Assembly: GCA_030695415.1 (NCBI GenBank)
Contig: JAUYQZ010000042.1
Location: forward strand, 1 to 62,645
From: Hylemonella sp.
GTDB taxonomy: Bacteria; Pseudomonadota; Gammaproteobacteria; Burkholderiales; Burkholderiaceae_C
Length of the DNA: 62,645 nucleotides
Direction of reading: 5' to 3'
In this document: positions 39,513 through 48,848 of the stretch, piece by piece
How the letters are laid out: every line of letters starts with the position of its first letter
How positions within the stretch are numbered: position 1 is the first letter of the stretch
Made by a program: the position numbers and the translations under genes
The notes under the pieces: model-generated
The model's database searches: none
What the model was told of the DNA's origin: nothing
The model's input: only the letters and a program-made list of their open reading frames with translations

Positions 39513-40282
39513 GACGGGAATCGGCGCAGCAGCAACCAGGGCAGGCGCAGCAGGAAGCCCAGCACCAGGCGCGTGTGCATCCAGGTCAGCAGGGCGTTGT
39601 CGCGCAGGTAGTTGAAGTGCGAGACGCCGCCCTCCTCGGGCCGCAGGTATTTGACCGGCGCGTCGATGTTGACAGGCCAGACCCCGGCCCAGCACAGGCG
39701 CACCGCCGCCTCGATATCGAAGTCAAAGCGGCGCATCCAGCGCTGGCGGCGCATGATGCTCAGCAGCGGCGACACCGGGTAGACGCGAAAACCGTAGAGC
39801 GAGTCACCGATGCCCATCCACAGCGTCTCAAGATTGGCCCAGGCATTCGAAACCTTGCGGCCCTGCACACGCAGCGCCGGCGCGCTGGCATCGAACACCG
39901 GCTTGCCCAGGACCATGCGGGCCAGGTCGTCTCCCGAAGCCTGCATGAAATCGGGGATCAGGTGGGCCGGGTGCTGGCCGTCGGAGTCCATGGTCAGCGC
40001 GTGCGTGTAGCCAGCCGCCTCGGCCTGCGCCAGCCCGTGCAGCACGGCTGCGCCCTTGCCCTGGTTCTGTTCCAGCACCATGACTTTCAGGTCCGGCTCG
40101 CTGCGGGCCAGGGCCTGCAGCTGCTCCCCCGTGCCATCCGTGCTGCCGTCCACCACCACCCAGACTGGGGCCCACTGACCCAGGGCCTCGCGCACGGTTT
40201 CCAGCACCTTGGGGCCGGCGTTGTAGGTGGGGATCAGGACGAGATGGGTCCGCGAAGGCGCGGCGCCGGAGAGACGTGACAT
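39452..40282 (-). CDS. family 2 glycosyltransferase (DPM-synthase-like)
   Basis: 276 residues. GT-A fold with LVLIPTYNAGPKVLETV, VVDGSTDGT and the metal site TMDSDGQHP; a membrane-proximal hydrophobic segment lies near residue 245 (LVLGFLLRLPWLLLRRF). The last 21 residues (from PSPPGRPK) are translated from the intergenic repeat, whose TGA at 39454-39452 ends the gene, so the native C-terminus has probably been replaced. GT2 enzymes are common in aryl-polyene clusters and this gene is adjacent and convergent, so a link to the cluster is plausible but not shown. Confidence 0.88.
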   Translation of the reverse strand: MSRLSGAAPSRTHLVLIPTYNAGPKVLETVREALGQWAPVWVVVDGSTDGTGEQLQALARSEPDLKVMVLEQNQGKGAAVLHGLAQAEAAGYTHALTMDSDGQHPAHLIPDFMQASGDDLARMVLGKPVFDASAPALRVQGRKVSNAWANLETLWMGIGDSLYGFRVYPVSPLLSIMRRQRWMRRFDFDIEAAVRLCWAGVWPVNIDAPVKYLRPEEGGVSHFNYLRDNALLTWMHTRLVLGFLLRLPWLLLRRFPSPPGRPKATQAPSGGSDRTQ

Positions 40283-40332
40283 GGGGATGGATTATGGCAA
40301 ACGACCCCAAATGGGCCGGCAGCAAGGCCAGG

Positions 40333-41016
40333 TCAGCCCGCCGGCGTGACGCACCACGGTGCGGTGTCGTGCACCAGGCCCATCCACAAGGCCCAGGCCG
40401 AGCTCGCGGCCAGCGCCAAGCCAGCCAGGCGCACGCCCCAGTCCCCCGAGCCGCTGCCGCGCAGGCGCAGCCAGAGCCAGGGGCCCGCCATCATGGACAC
40501 CGCCGTCCCGGTGGCAAACAGGGCCATCACGGCCGCACCCTCGAAGGCGCTGCCCGTCATGGCCGCCACCAGCAGGGCCGAGTACAGGAGGCCGCAGGGC
40601 AGCAAGGCCCACAGCATGCCGACCACCAGCGGGGCGCCGCGACCGCGGCCGGCCGCCAGTGCGCGGGCGCCGTTCCAGAGCCGGCGCGCGGCATTCTCCA
40701 GCCAGACCGGCTGTTGCGCGCGGATCAGCAGCAACAGGCCCAGCACGAGGGCCGCCACGTGAAAGAGGGTCCAGACCGGGCGCAGCGCGGCCGACTGGAT
40801 GGTGAGCCAGCCCAGGCCCTGGATGGAGGCTGCAGCCAGACCGCCGAGCACGGCGTAGCCGATCACCCGGCCGACCTGGAAAACCCACAGGGCCTCGTTG
40901 CGCCGCGGCCCCGCCGCCTGGCCCAAACCGGCGCAGGCCGCGCCACACATGGCGATGCAATGGGGGCCACCCGCCAGGCCCATGAGCAGGGCCGTGACGG
41001 CCAGAGAAGTCTGCAT
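40333..41016 (-). CDS. TauE/SafE (DsbD_2)-family membrane protein
   Basis: 227 residues with about six membrane segments. The N-terminal motif GLAGGPHCIAMCGAACAG, with its paired cysteines, and LLPCGLLYSALLVAA in the middle are typical of the COG2836 family. Members sit next to cbb3 oxidase genes in many Burkholderiales and are suspected of metal or thiol transport. It is 21 bp downstream of hemN and probably co-transcribed, placing it in the low-oxygen block. Substrate unknown. Confidence 0.85.
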   Translation of the reverse strand: MQTSLAVTALLMGLAGGPHCIAMCGAACAGLGQAAGPRRNEALWVFQVGRVIGYAVLGGLAAASIQGLGWLTIQSAALRPVWTLFHVAALVLGLLLLIRAQQPVWLENAARRLWNGARALAAGRGRGAPLVVGMLWALLPCGLLYSALLVAAMTGSAFEGAAVMALFATGTAVSMMAGPWLWLRLRGSGSGDWGVRLAGLALAASSAWALWMGLVHDTAPWCVTPAG

Positions 41017-41037
41017 GCGCGCAAGTCTAGGGCAAAG

Positions 41038-42435
41038 CTAGATGATCTTGGAGAAGCGGGCGCGATTGCGGTCGGCCTGCAGGTAGCGGTCGAAGGCCAT
41101 GGCCACGGCGCGCACGAAATACCAACCGGTGGCGGTGACCTGGATGCCGCTGTCGTCCAGCGTCACCAGGCCCTGCTCGGCCAGCTCCTGCATGGCCTCC
41201 AGTTCGGGCGCGAAGTAGGACTTGAAGTCGATCAGGTAGGCCGGGTTGAAGCACTCGTAGAGCACCTCACCCTGGCACATCAGCGCCATGATGACGGCGC
41301 GGCGCACGAGGTCATCGCGCGAGAGCGCCAGGCCGCGCACCACCGGGAAGCGGCCGCGGTCGATGGCGTCGTAGTAGTCCTCCAGCGTCTTGGCGTTCTG
41401 GCTGTAGGTGGCACCAATGCGGCCGATGGACGAGACGCCCAGGCCGATCAGGTCGCAGTCGGGCTGGGTGCTGTAGCCCTGGAAGTTGCGATGCAGGCGC
41501 CCCTGACGCTTGGCCACGGCCAGGGCGTCGTTGGGCAGGGCGAAATGGTCCATGCCGACGTAGACGTAACCGCCCTCGGTGAAGCGCGCCATGGCATCGG
41601 TCAGCATGGCCACCTTGCCTGCCGCGCCCGGCAATTCGTTGATGGCGATGCGGCGCTGCGGCTTGAAGCGCTCGGGCAGGTGGGCGTAGGCGTACAGGGC
41701 GATGCGGTCCGGCCGCAATTCCTTGACCTGCTGGATCGTGCGGGCAAAGGACTCCGGCGTCTGCTGCGGCAGGCCGTAGATCAGGTCAACATTGACCGAG
41801 TCGAAGCCGCGCTCGCGCGCCGCCTGCACGAGCTCGAAGACCTGCTCGACCGGCTGCACCCGGTGCACCGCTTTCTGCACGGCGGGGTCGAAGTCCTGCA
41901 CGCCGAAGCTCAGGCGGTTGAAGCCCAATTCGGCCAGGGTGTCCAGGCGCTTGGCATCGATCGTGCGCGGATCGACCTCGATGGAGTATTCGCCGCCCGG
42001 CGCCAGGGTGAAGCTGCGCTTGAGCATGGCCATGAGCTCACGCAGCTCGGCATCGCTCAGGAAAGTCGGGCTGCCGCCGCCCAGGTGCAGCTGGGTGACG
42101 GTCTGGCCCACGCCCAGGTGGGCCGTGTGCAGGTCCACCTCGCGGCCCAGATAACGCAGGTACTCCGCGGCGCGACTGTGGTGCTTGGTGATGATCTTGT
42201 TGCAGGCGCAGTAATAGCAGAGCGACTCGCAGAAGGGAATATGCACATAGAGCGAGAGCGGCAACACCAGGGCCGCAGCGCCGGTGCGACGCTGCTGCAG
42301 GGCGCGCACGTAGTCGTCGGCACCGAAGGCCTCGACAAAACGGTCCGCGGTCGGATAGGAGGTGTAGCGCGGACCGGCCACGTCGTGGCGGCGTAGCAAC
42401 TCTGGGGAAAGGGGTTCGGCGGTATCGGCGTTCAT
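41038..42435 (-). CDS. hemN: oxygen-independent coproporphyrinogen III oxidase
   Basis: 465-residue radical-SAM enzyme of anaerobic haem synthesis. The cluster motif is IPFCESLCYYCACNK (CxxxCxxC plus the extra Cys); GGGSPTFL and GVQDFDPAVQKAVHRVQ follow, and the C-terminal HemN domain is complete. Length is normal for bona fide HemN rather than HemW. It diverges from fnr; an FNR box at 42486-42499 lies 51 bp upstream of its ATG, which fits induction when oxygen is low. Confidence 0.96.
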   Translation of the reverse strand: MNADTAEPLSPELLRRHDVAGPRYTSYPTADRFVEAFGADDYVRALQQRRTGAAALVLPLSLYVHIPFCESLCYYCACNKIITKHHSRAAEYLRYLGREVDLHTAHLGVGQTVTQLHLGGGSPTFLSDAELRELMAMLKRSFTLAPGGEYSIEVDPRTIDAKRLDTLAELGFNRLSFGVQDFDPAVQKAVHRVQPVEQVFELVQAARERGFDSVNVDLIYGLPQQTPESFARTIQQVKELRPDRIALYAYAHLPERFKPQRRIAINELPGAAGKVAMLTDAMARFTEGGYVYVGMDHFALPNDALAVAKRQGRLHRNFQGYSTQPDCDLIGLGVSSIGRIGATYSQNAKTLEDYYDAIDRGRFPVVRGLALSRDDLVRRAVIMALMCQGEVLYECFNPAYLIDFKSYFAPELEAMQELAEQGLVTLDDSGIQVTATGWYFVRAVAMAFDRYLQADRNRARFSKII

Positions 42436-42485
42436 GGAGAGCCCTCGTATGCCGTGCCACTGTGCCGCATGGGGGAATTGTCATC

Positions 42486-42499
42486 TTGATGTGAATCAA
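42486..42499. promoter_or_regulatory. FNR box between hemN and fnr
   Basis: TTGATGTGAATCAA, a perfect TTGAT-N4-ATCAA site. It is 51 bp from hemN and 61 bp from fnr. TAAGGT at 42507-42512 could be the fnr -10, which would put the box on the -35 and favour autorepression of fnr; the same box could activate hemN. Confidence 0.9.
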
Positions 42500-42559
42500 A
42501 TGCTGGTAAGGTAGAGGTCCTTCCCCAGGGATGCCCACCTGTCCCCCAGGGATCGCCAC

Positions 42560-43306
42560 ATGACCGATGCCAAAATACAAAGCATGAATCCGCAAACGAT
42601 CAAGGTTGCCTGCTCTAACTGCAACCTGCGCGAGCTCTGCATGCCCCTGGGCCTGAGCACCGAGGAAATCGACCGCCTGGACGAGATGGTCGCCACCCGC
42701 CGCAAGATCAAGCGCGGCACCGCACTGTTCCGCAACGGCGAGAAGTTCAGCTCGCTCTACGCCATCCGCACCGGCTTCTTCAAGACCTGCGTCGCCTCCG
42801 AAGATGGGCGCGACCAGGTGACAGGCTTCCAGATGGCCGGGGAGATCATCGGCCTGGACGGCATCGTCAACGACCACCACACCTGCGACGCCGTGGCGCT
42901 GGAGGATGCCGAGGTCTGCGTCATGCCCTTCGACCGCATCGAGGATCTGTCGCGCGAGATCAACGGTCTGCAGCGCCATGTGCACAAGATCATGAGCCGC
43001 GAGATCGTGCGCGAGCATGGCGTCATGTTGCTGCTCGGGAGCATGCGGGCCGAGGAGCGGCTGGCGGCCTTCCTGCTGAATCTGGTGCAGCGCCTGCATG
43101 CACGGGGTTTCTCGCAGTCCGAACTGATCCTTCGCATGACGCGCGAGGAAATTGGCAGCTATCTGGGGCTCAAGCTGGAGACGGTCAGCCGCACGTTCTC
43201 CAAGTTCGTGGAAGACGGCATCGTCGATGTCAAACAGCGACATGTACGCATCCTCGATACCGAGGCACTGTCCCGCCTGGTCAACCCCCAGACCGAATGC
43301 CACTGA
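42560..43306 (+). CDS. fnr: FNR-type oxygen-sensing transcription regulator
   Basis: 248 residues. The four cluster cysteines are present at C18, C21, C27 (ACSNCNLRELC) and C109 (NDHHTCDAVALED), matching an oxygen-labile [4Fe-4S] sensor. A cNMP-binding-like beta-roll, dimer helix and C-terminal helix-turn-helix follow; the recognition helix LETVSRTF has the E-xx-SR arrangement that reads TTGAT. Three matching boxes are found in this window (42486, 48650, 51247). Divergent from hemN; converges on the cco operon end. Activator of microaerobic genes and probably self-regulated. Confidence 0.95.
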   Translation: MTDAKIQSMNPQTIKVACSNCNLRELCMPLGLSTEEIDRLDEMVATRRKIKRGTALFRNGEKFSSLYAIRTGFFKTCVASEDGRDQVTGFQMAGEIIGLDGIVNDHHTCDAVALEDAEVCVMPFDRIEDLSREINGLQRHVHKIMSREIVREHGVMLLLGSMRAEERLAAFLLNLVQRLHARGFSQSELILRMTREEIGSYLGLKLETVSRTFSKFVEDGIVDVKQRHVRILDTEALSRLVNPQTECH

Positions 43307-43345
43307 GGCCGAACGGCCCCCGGTCTTGCGGCCTTCCCGCTGGAG

Positions 43346-43615
43346 TTACCCCTCAGCCTGATCGCCGCGCGACACGGTAGCCTGGTTCACCTCAAAGGGC
43401 GACATGGCCAGCAAGGTTGTGAGCGCGCTGGAGAGCATGGTGATGCCCCAGAAGACAAAGAAGGCCAGCGTGTAGATGCCCTGACGAGACAGTTCAAGCG
43501 GGCGGCCAAACCAGTGCAGGTCCTGCGGATCGACCATGGCAAACACCAGCATTTCCAGCAGGCCGGCGACCAGAAAGGCCGGCCAGGCGATCCACATGAG
43601 TTTTTTCAGTTTCAT
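43346..43615 (-). CDS. small membrane protein at the end of the cco operon
   Basis: 89 residues with two membrane segments (MWIAWPAFLVAGLLEMLVFA and GIYTLAFFVFWGITMLSSAL). Start at 43615 is set by GGAGGG five bases upstream; the frame stays open further up without support. It follows ccoH by 30 bp on the same strand, so it is probably the last gene of the cbb3 operon. I do not recognise a named family. Confidence 0.75.
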   Translation of the reverse strand: MKLKKLMWIAWPAFLVAGLLEMLVFAMVDPQDLHWFGRPLELSRQGIYTLAFFVFWGITMLSSALTTLLAMSPFEVNQATVSRGDQAEG

Positions 43616-43645
43616 CGTGCCCTCCTTCGTCTCAGGTGGCCGCAC

Positions 43646-43930
43646 TCAGGGCTTGGTCGCCGGCTGGGCTGGAGGCGGCGCGCCCGTGGCCGCGTGATTG
43701 CGCCCTTGCACGGCGGGCGCCAGGCTGGCCGGATCGGCCGCCAGCGTCTTGTTGATCTCGATGCCCTTGCGGTAATAGTCGGTGCTGATCACCGGATCGG
43801 GCCGGCTCACGGCCAGGTAGAGCGTGATGAAACCGGCGATCACCACGATGATCGGGCCGGCCAGCACCAGCCAGACATAACCGAACTTCCACCAGGGCGG
43901 ACTCGTGACAGCAGGTTCAGTCTTGTTCAT
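43646..43930 (-). CDS. ccoH: FixH/CcoH-family cbb3 oxidase assembly protein
   Basis: 94 residues with one membrane anchor (about 17-38). The family signature VSRPDPVISTDYYRKGIEINKT follows it, here written in parts: SRPDP, DYYRKG. The C-terminal domain is short and Pro/Ala-rich. It helps assemble cbb3 oxidase with CcoI/CcoG/CcoS. Start ATG at 43930, 13 bp after ccoG. Confidence 0.88.
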   Translation of the reverse strand: MNKTEPAVTSPPWWKFGYVWLVLAGPIIVVIAGFITLYLAVSRPDPVISTDYYRKGIEINKTLAADPASLAPAVQGRNHAATGAPPPAQPATKP

Positions 43931-43943
43931 AGCGCGAGGCTCC

Positions 43944-45401
43944 TTAGCGGGGTACCAGAAACACCGACCTCTCGCGCAATTGCGCCGAACTGTCACGGGC
44001 GGTGATCTCGAATTGGATGGGATGGGTCCCTGCGGCGGCCGCCTCATAAGGCAGTTGCAGACGCACCGCGACCCAGCGTGACTGTGTGGAGTCGACCACC
44101 ACGTCGGCCTCGGTGGCCACCGACAGACCCGGCAGGCCGCTGGCCGTGATGCGGTAGCTCTGCTCGGCCTCGGTGGCGTTCATGATCTGCAGCCGGTAGA
44201 CATTCTCGATCACGCCGCCGGCCACGACGCGCGCCATCACGCCACGGTCGCGCACCACGTCCACCTTGAAGGGTGTGCGCATGGCCAGGCTGACCAGCAT
44301 GGCCATGCAAACCGCCGCCAGAATGGAGGTATAGACCAGTACCCGCGGACGCAAAACGTGTTTCAAGGTCTGGGCCTGCGTCCACTTGTTCTTGATGGCG
44401 TTCTCCGTGGAGTACTTGACCAGACCACGCTCGTAGCCCATCTTGTCCATCACGGTGTCGCACACGTCGGCGCAGGCGCCGCAGCCTATGCACTCGTACT
44501 GCAGACCCTTGCGGATGTCGATGCCTGTCGGGCAGACCTGCACGCACAGGCTGCAGTCGATACAGGCGCCGAGCCGCAGCGCGGCCGGGTCAGCCTTGCG
44601 CGAGCGAGCGCCGCGCGGCTCCCCACGCTCGGTGTCATAGGTGACGATCAGCGTGTCCTTGTCGAACATGGCGCTCTGGAAACGCGCATAGGGACACATG
44701 TACTTGCAGACCTGCTCGCGCATGAACCCGGCATTGCCGTAGGTGGCAAAGCCGTAGAAAATCACCCAGAACACCTCCCAGGACGTCATGCGCCACTGGA
44801 CGAACTCCTGGCCCAGCTCGTGGATGGGCGTGAAGTAGCCGACGAAGGTAAAACCGGTCCACAGCGCCACAGCCAGCCAGACCAGATGCTTGCCGCCCTT
44901 GCGCGCGATCTTGTTGAGGGACCAGCGGCTTTCGTCGAGCCGGATGCGGGCCGAACGGTCGCCTTCGATCCGGTGCTCGATCCAGAGGAAGATTTCGGTA
45001 TAGACCGTTTGCGGGCAGGCGTAGCCGCACCAGAGGCGACCGGCCACTGCCGTGAACAGGAACAGCGAGAGCGCCGAGATGACCAGCAGGCCGGTCAGGT
45101 AAATGAAATCCTGCGGGTACAGGACCAGGCCGAAGATGTAGAAGCGACGCGCCTCCAGGTCGAACAGAACCGCCTGGCGCTGCCCCCACTCCAGCCAGGG
45201 CAGGCCATAAAAGACCAACTGGGTGAGCCACACAAAGACCCAGCGCCAGCGGCTGAACAGGCCGCTGACGCTACGGGGATAGATTTTCTTGTGGGCCTCG
45301 TAAAGCGAGACCAACTCCGCATCCTCCGCGATGGCGGCCGTATCCGACGCCTGCGCGGTGATGGGGATGATCTTGCGGCCAGCGGTATCAGAGTCGTTCA
45401 A
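43944..45401 (-). CDS. ccoG: cytochrome c oxidase accessory protein CcoG
   Basis: 485 residues. Polytopic membrane N-terminus with a Cys motif in RLWCGYACPQTVYTEIF. A ferredoxin-like pair of 4Fe-4S motifs lies near the centre (CIDCSLCVQVCPTG and CIGCGACADVCD), followed by a last membrane segment and an Ig-like periplasmic C-terminal domain. Thought to reduce copper for cbb3 assembly. 15 bp downstream of ccoP. Confidence 0.95.
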   Translation of the reverse strand: MNDSDTAGRKIIPITAQASDTAAIAEDAELVSLYEAHKKIYPRSVSGLFSRWRWVFVWLTQLVFYGLPWLEWGQRQAVLFDLEARRFYIFGLVLYPQDFIYLTGLLVISALSLFLFTAVAGRLWCGYACPQTVYTEIFLWIEHRIEGDRSARIRLDESRWSLNKIARKGGKHLVWLAVALWTGFTFVGYFTPIHELGQEFVQWRMTSWEVFWVIFYGFATYGNAGFMREQVCKYMCPYARFQSAMFDKDTLIVTYDTERGEPRGARSRKADPAALRLGACIDCSLCVQVCPTGIDIRKGLQYECIGCGACADVCDTVMDKMGYERGLVKYSTENAIKNKWTQAQTLKHVLRPRVLVYTSILAAVCMAMLVSLAMRTPFKVDVVRDRGVMARVVAGGVIENVYRLQIMNATEAEQSYRITASGLPGLSVATEADVVVDSTQSRWVAVRLQLPYEAAAAGTHPIQFEITARDSSAQLRERSVFLVPR

Positions 45402-45416
45402 CGAAACTTCCCGCCT

Positions 45417-46334
45417 TTATTGGGCCGCTACCTTGGCGCCGCCGGAACGGCTCCACACATAGGCCGTCAGCACATGGATCTGGGCGGCACTCAGCCGAGC
45501 TTCCTGCGCCGGCATCTGGTTGACGACACCGTTATTCACGATGGAGATGATGGCGTTCTCGCCGTAGCCGTGCAGCCAGGTGTCATCCGTCAGATTGGGC
45601 GCGCCCAGGGCGATGTTGCCCTTGCCATCGATGCCGTGGCAGGCCGCACAGGCGCCGAACTTCCCCTTGCCCAGCGAGGCGCGAAGGGAGTCATGCGGGC
45701 TGTTGGACAGGCTCAGCACGTAGTGGGCCACGTTTTTCACGTCGTCGGGCGTGCCCACAGCGGCCGCCATCGGCGGCATGTTGCCGATACGGCCCTTGAC
45801 CAGCGTTTCCGTGATCTGCTCGGGCGCACCGCCCCAGAGCCAGTCGGCGTCGGCCAGGTTGGGGAAGCCCTTGCTGCCGCGCGCGTCGGAACCATGGCAC
45901 TGCGCGCAGTTGTTCAGGTACAGACGTTCGCCGATGCCCGCGGCCTGCGGATCCCGCGCCATGTCCTGCACGCTCATGGCACTGAAACGGGCGTACACGG
46001 GGGCAATTTCCTTCTCGCCCTTGGCCATCTCGGCTTCGTACTGCCCCTGCTGGCTCCAGCCCAGCTTGCCAGGGCTGCTGCCCAGGCCCGGGTACATGGC
46101 CAGGTAGACCAAGCTGAAGACCACGGTGAGAATGAAGAGCCAGACCCACCAGCGCGGCAGGGGGTTGTTCATCTCGCGCAGGTCGCCGTCCCAGACGTGG
46201 CCGGTGGTGTTGTCGTTGGCGGTCATGGCCTTGGCCTTGCCGCTGACCCACAGCAGAACCAGGCAGGCGATGATGCCGATGATGGTGACCGCCGTGACAA
46301 AAACCGACCAGAAGTTGCTTGTGAAATCGCTCAT
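45417..46334 (-). CDS. ccoP: cbb3 oxidase subunit III, dihaem cytochrome c
   Basis: 305 residues. Two N-terminal membrane segments (NFWSVFVTAVTIIGIIACLV and WWVWLFILTVVFSLVYLAMY) anchor a periplasmic part with two haem c motifs, CAQCH and CAACH, each followed by later methionine ligands (GNMPPM and NQMPAQ). Carries electrons to CcoO/CcoN. Lies between ccoQ and ccoG. Confidence 0.97.
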   Translation of the reverse strand: MSDFTSNFWSVFVTAVTIIGIIACLVLLWVSGKAKAMTANDNTTGHVWDGDLREMNNPLPRWWVWLFILTVVFSLVYLAMYPGLGSSPGKLGWSQQGQYEAEMAKGEKEIAPVYARFSAMSVQDMARDPQAAGIGERLYLNNCAQCHGSDARGSKGFPNLADADWLWGGAPEQITETLVKGRIGNMPPMAAAVGTPDDVKNVAHYVLSLSNSPHDSLRASLGKGKFGACAACHGIDGKGNIALGAPNLTDDTWLHGYGENAIISIVNNGVVNQMPAQEARLSAAQIHVLTAYVWSRSGGAKVAAQ

Positions 46335-46355
46335 TTTTCTTCCTTTGACGGCGCG

Positions 46356-46493
46356 TTAATCCTGATCGAAAGGCAGCTGGGCGGCCTTTTCGAAATCAGC
46401 CGCGTTGCGGTTCGACCAAGCCCACAGCACGATGCCGATGAAGCAGATCAGACCTGCCACAGTCACGGCGGAACGAAGGGTGTTGACGTCCAT
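46356..46493 (-). CDS. ccoQ: cbb3 oxidase small subunit CcoQ
   Basis: 45 residues (MDVNTLRSAV..., ending PFDQD) with one membrane helix (VTVAGLICFIGIVLWAWS) and a charged tail. Position between ccoO and ccoP, with 15 bp and 21 bp gaps, size and topology are all those of CcoQ/FixQ, which stabilises the oxidase complex. Confidence 0.9.
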   Translation of the reverse strand: MDVNTLRSAVTVAGLICFIGIVLWAWSNRNAADFEKAAQLPFDQD

Positions 46494-46508
46494 GATGGTG
46501 TCTCCGTC

Positions 46509-47135
46509 TTACTTGAGGGCCGTGCCCAGAACCTGCAGATAGGCGATCATGGCGTCCATTTCGGACTTGCCCTTGACCTCCTCGCTCGCCTTGGCGATCT
46601 GCTCGTCGGTGTACGGTACGCCCACGGTGCGCAGCGCCTTCATGTGACGCGGCAGGGAAGCCGCATCGACCATGTCAGTGGCCAGCCAGGGGTAGGCCGG
46701 CATGTTGGACTCGGGCACCAGATCACGCGGGTTGATCAGGTGCAGGCGATGCCATTCGTCGCTGTACTTGCCGCCCACGCGTGCCAGGTCCGGACCGGTG
46801 CGCTTGCTGCCCCACTGGAAGGGATGGTCATAGACCGACTCGCCGGCCACCGAGTAGTGACCGTAGCGCAGGGTTTCAGCCCGGAAGGGGCGGATCATCT
46901 GCGAGTGGCAGTTGTAGCAGCCCTCACGCACGTAGATGTCGCGGCCCGCCACCTGCAAGGCGGTGTAGGGCTTGAGGCCCTCCACCGGCTGGGTGGTGGA
47001 CTTCTGGAAGAACAGTGGAACGATCTCCACCAGTCCACCGACCGCGATCACCAGCACGATGAGCACGATCATCAGGAAGTTGTTGGTCTCGATCCGCTCG
47101 TGCGTGAAACCCTGGGGCTTGTCTTGGTTGGCCAT
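46509..47135 (-). CDS. ccoO: cbb3 oxidase subunit II, monohaem cytochrome c
   Basis: 208 residues. One N-terminal membrane helix ([20 protein letters not shown]) and a periplasmic haem c domain with CYNCH and a later Met ligand ([10 protein letters not shown]). [14 protein letters not shown] is characteristic of CcoO. 10 bp downstream of ccoN. Confidence 0.97.
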   Translation of the reverse strand: MANQDKPQGFTHERIETNNFLMIVLIVLVIAVGGLVEIVPLFFQKSTTQPVEGLKPYTALQVAGRDIYVREGCYNCHSQMIRPFRAETLRYGHYSVAGESVYDHPFQWGSKRTGPDLARVGGKYSDEWHRLHLINPRDLVPESNMPAYPWLATDMVDAASLPRHMKALRTVGVPYTDEQIAKASEEVKGKSEMDAMIAYLQVLGTALK

Positions 47136-47145
47136 GTTGTTGTCC

Positions 47146-48591
47146 TCAGGCGTGGGCGGGGCTGACGGCTGGAATGCGCACTTCGGGCACCTGTCCGTTC
47201 CTGACCGTCATGAATGTGTTCCACGCCATCAGCACCATCCCGCCGAAGTAGAGCGTGCCGCCGACCAGCCGGATCACATAGAAGGGATAGGTGGCCTTGA
47301 CCGACTCCACGAAGGTGTAGGTCAGACTGCCGTCCGGGTTGATCGAGCGCCACATCAGGCCCTGCATCACACCGGCGATCCACATGGCCGCGATGTAGAG
47401 AACGATGCCGATGGTGGCGACCCAGAAGTGGATTTCGATGGCGGGCACCGAGTACATCTTCTTCTGGCCGTACAGGCGGGGAATCAGGTAGTACATCGAT
47501 CCCATGGTCACCAGACCCACCCAGCCCAGGGCGCCGGAGTGCACGTGGCCCACAGTCCAGTCGGTGTAGTGGCTCAGGGCGTTGACCGTCTTGATCGACA
47601 TCATCGGACCTTCGAAGGTCGACATGCCGTAGAACGAGAGCGAGACGATCAGGAAACGCAGGATCGGGTCATCGCGAAGTTTGTGCCAGGCGCCCGAGAG
47701 CGTCATGATGCCGTTGATCATGCCGCCCCAGCTGGGCGCCAGCAGGATGAGCGAGAACACCATGCCCACCGATTGGGTCCAGTCGGGCAGCGCGGTGTAG
47801 TGCAGGTGATGTGGGCCGGCCCACATGTAGGTGAAGATCAGCGCCCAGAAGTGCACGATCGACAGGCGATACGAGTACACGGGGCGTTCGGCCTGCTTGG
47901 GAATGAAGTAATACATCATCCCGAGGAAGCCGGCGGTGAGGAAGAAGCCCACTGCGTTGTGGCCGTACCACCACTGCACCATGGCGTCCTGAACGCCGGC
48001 GTATGCCGAGTAAGACTTGAAGCCGTCCACCGGCAGCGCTGCGCTGTTGACGATGTGCAGCATGGCCACGGCCAGGATGAAGGCGCCGAAGAACCAGTTG
48101 GCCACGTAGATGTGGCGCACCTTGCGCTTGCCGATGGTGCCGAAAAACACCACGGCGTAGGCCACCCAGACCACCGCGATCAGGATGTCGATAGGCCATT
48201 CCAGCTCGGCATACTCCTTGCCCGAGGTCAGGCCCAGCGGCAGCGTGATGGCCGCCAGCACGATCACCAGTTGCCAACCCCAGAAGGTGAAGGCAGCCAG
48301 ACCGTCGGAGAAGATCCGCGTCTGGCAGGTGCGTTGCACCACGTAATAGCTCGCGGCGAACAGGCCGCAACCACCGAAAGCAAAGATCACCGCGTTGGTG
48401 TGCAGCGGCCGCAAGCGGCCGTAAGACAACCATTCAATGCCCAGATTGAGCTCGGGCCAGGTGAGCTGGGCGGCAATGATCACACCCACCAGCATCCCCA
48501 CCACCCCCCACACCACCGTCATGATGGTGAACTGCCGCACCACTTTGTCGTTATAGACCGCCGACTGGCTGGCCTTGTTTGTCACGGACAT
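47146..48591 (-). CDS. ccoN: cbb3 oxidase catalytic subunit I
   Basis: 481 residues, about twelve membrane helices, haem-copper oxidase fold. Metal ligands are seen in [33 protein letters not shown] (Cu/haem site), [13 protein letters not shown] and [12 protein letters not shown]. High-affinity reduction of oxygen to water with proton pumping. Start at 48591 (MSVTNKASQ) has GAGGAG upstream and removes an 18-codon unconserved extension. An FNR-type box lies 59 bp upstream. Confidence 0.97.
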   Translation of the reverse strand: MSVTNKASQSAVYNDKVVRQFTIMTVVWGVVGMLVGVIIAAQLTWPELNLGIEWLSYGRLRPLHTNAVIFAFGGCGLFAASYYVVQRTCQTRIFSDGLAAFTFWGWQLVIVLAAITLPLGLTSGKEYAELEWPIDILIAVVWVAYAVVFFGTIGKRKVRHIYVANWFFGAFILAVAMLHIVNSAALPVDGFKSYSAYAGVQDAMVQWWYGHNAVGFFLTAGFLGMMYYFIPKQAERPVYSYRLSIVHFWALIFTYMWAGPHHLHYTALPDWTQSVGMVFSLILLAPSWGGMINGIMTLSGAWHKLRDDPILRFLIVSLSFYGMSTFEGPMMSIKTVNALSHYTDWTVGHVHSGALGWVGLVTMGSMYYLIPRLYGQKKMYSVPAIEIHFWVATIGIVLYIAAMWIAGVMQGLMWRSINPDGSLTYTFVESVKATYPFYVIRLVGGTLYFGGMVLMAWNTFMTVRNGQVPEVRIPAVSPAHA

Positions 48592-48649
48592 ACAGAACTC
48601 CTCACAAATGTCACTGATGGAAGTGTCTTCACTGGCCAAGCTCACCGCC

Positions 48650-48663
48650 TTGACCTAAGTCAA
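48650..48663 (-). promoter_or_regulatory. FNR-type box upstream of ccoN
   Basis: TTGACCTAAGTCAA (TTGAC-N4-GTCAA). Its centre is 66 bp before the ccoN ATG. A weak -10 (GACACT on 48627-48622) lies at the class II distance for an FNR-activated promoter. The box falls between ccoS and ccoN, so ccoNOQPGH probably has its own promoter. Confidence 0.85.
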
Positions 48664-48669
48664 GCGGGC

Positions 48670-48807
48670 TCAATCGCTTTTGAGAATTCGTTCGCCTTCG
48701 CGCTCGATGTTGTCGAACTGCCCCGACTGCAAGGCCCACCAGAACAGGCCGATGATCCCGAACACAAGCAGCACGGACAGGGGGATCAGGAGGTACAGGA
48801 CGTCCAT
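48670..48807 (-). CDS. ccoS: cbb3 oxidase maturation protein CcoS
   Basis: 45 residues starting MDVLYLLIPLSVLLVFGI, one membrane helix, then LFWWALQSGQFDN and a charged tail, the usual CcoS pattern. Required in this family for cofactor insertion into cbb3. It follows ccoI by 41 bp on the same strand and its stop lies just before the ccoN FNR box. Confidence 0.9.
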   Translation of the reverse strand: MDVLYLLIPLSVLLVFGIIGLFWWALQSGQFDNIEREGERILKSD

Positions 48808-48848
48808 GGATGGTGGTTCTCGTCAAAGTTGCAATGTTTCGGGCCATG

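Noticed and set aside
43307..43345. Terminator between fnr and the cco operon end
   Set aside because: GGCCGAACGGCC gives a 5-bp stem with a 2-base loop and no T-run; too weak to list.
44358..47165. Plus-strand open frame of 935 codons opposite ccoG/ccoP/ccoO
   Set aside because: Shadow of the cbb3 genes on the other strand; low-complexity His/Asp/Gly-rich product and no homologous pattern.
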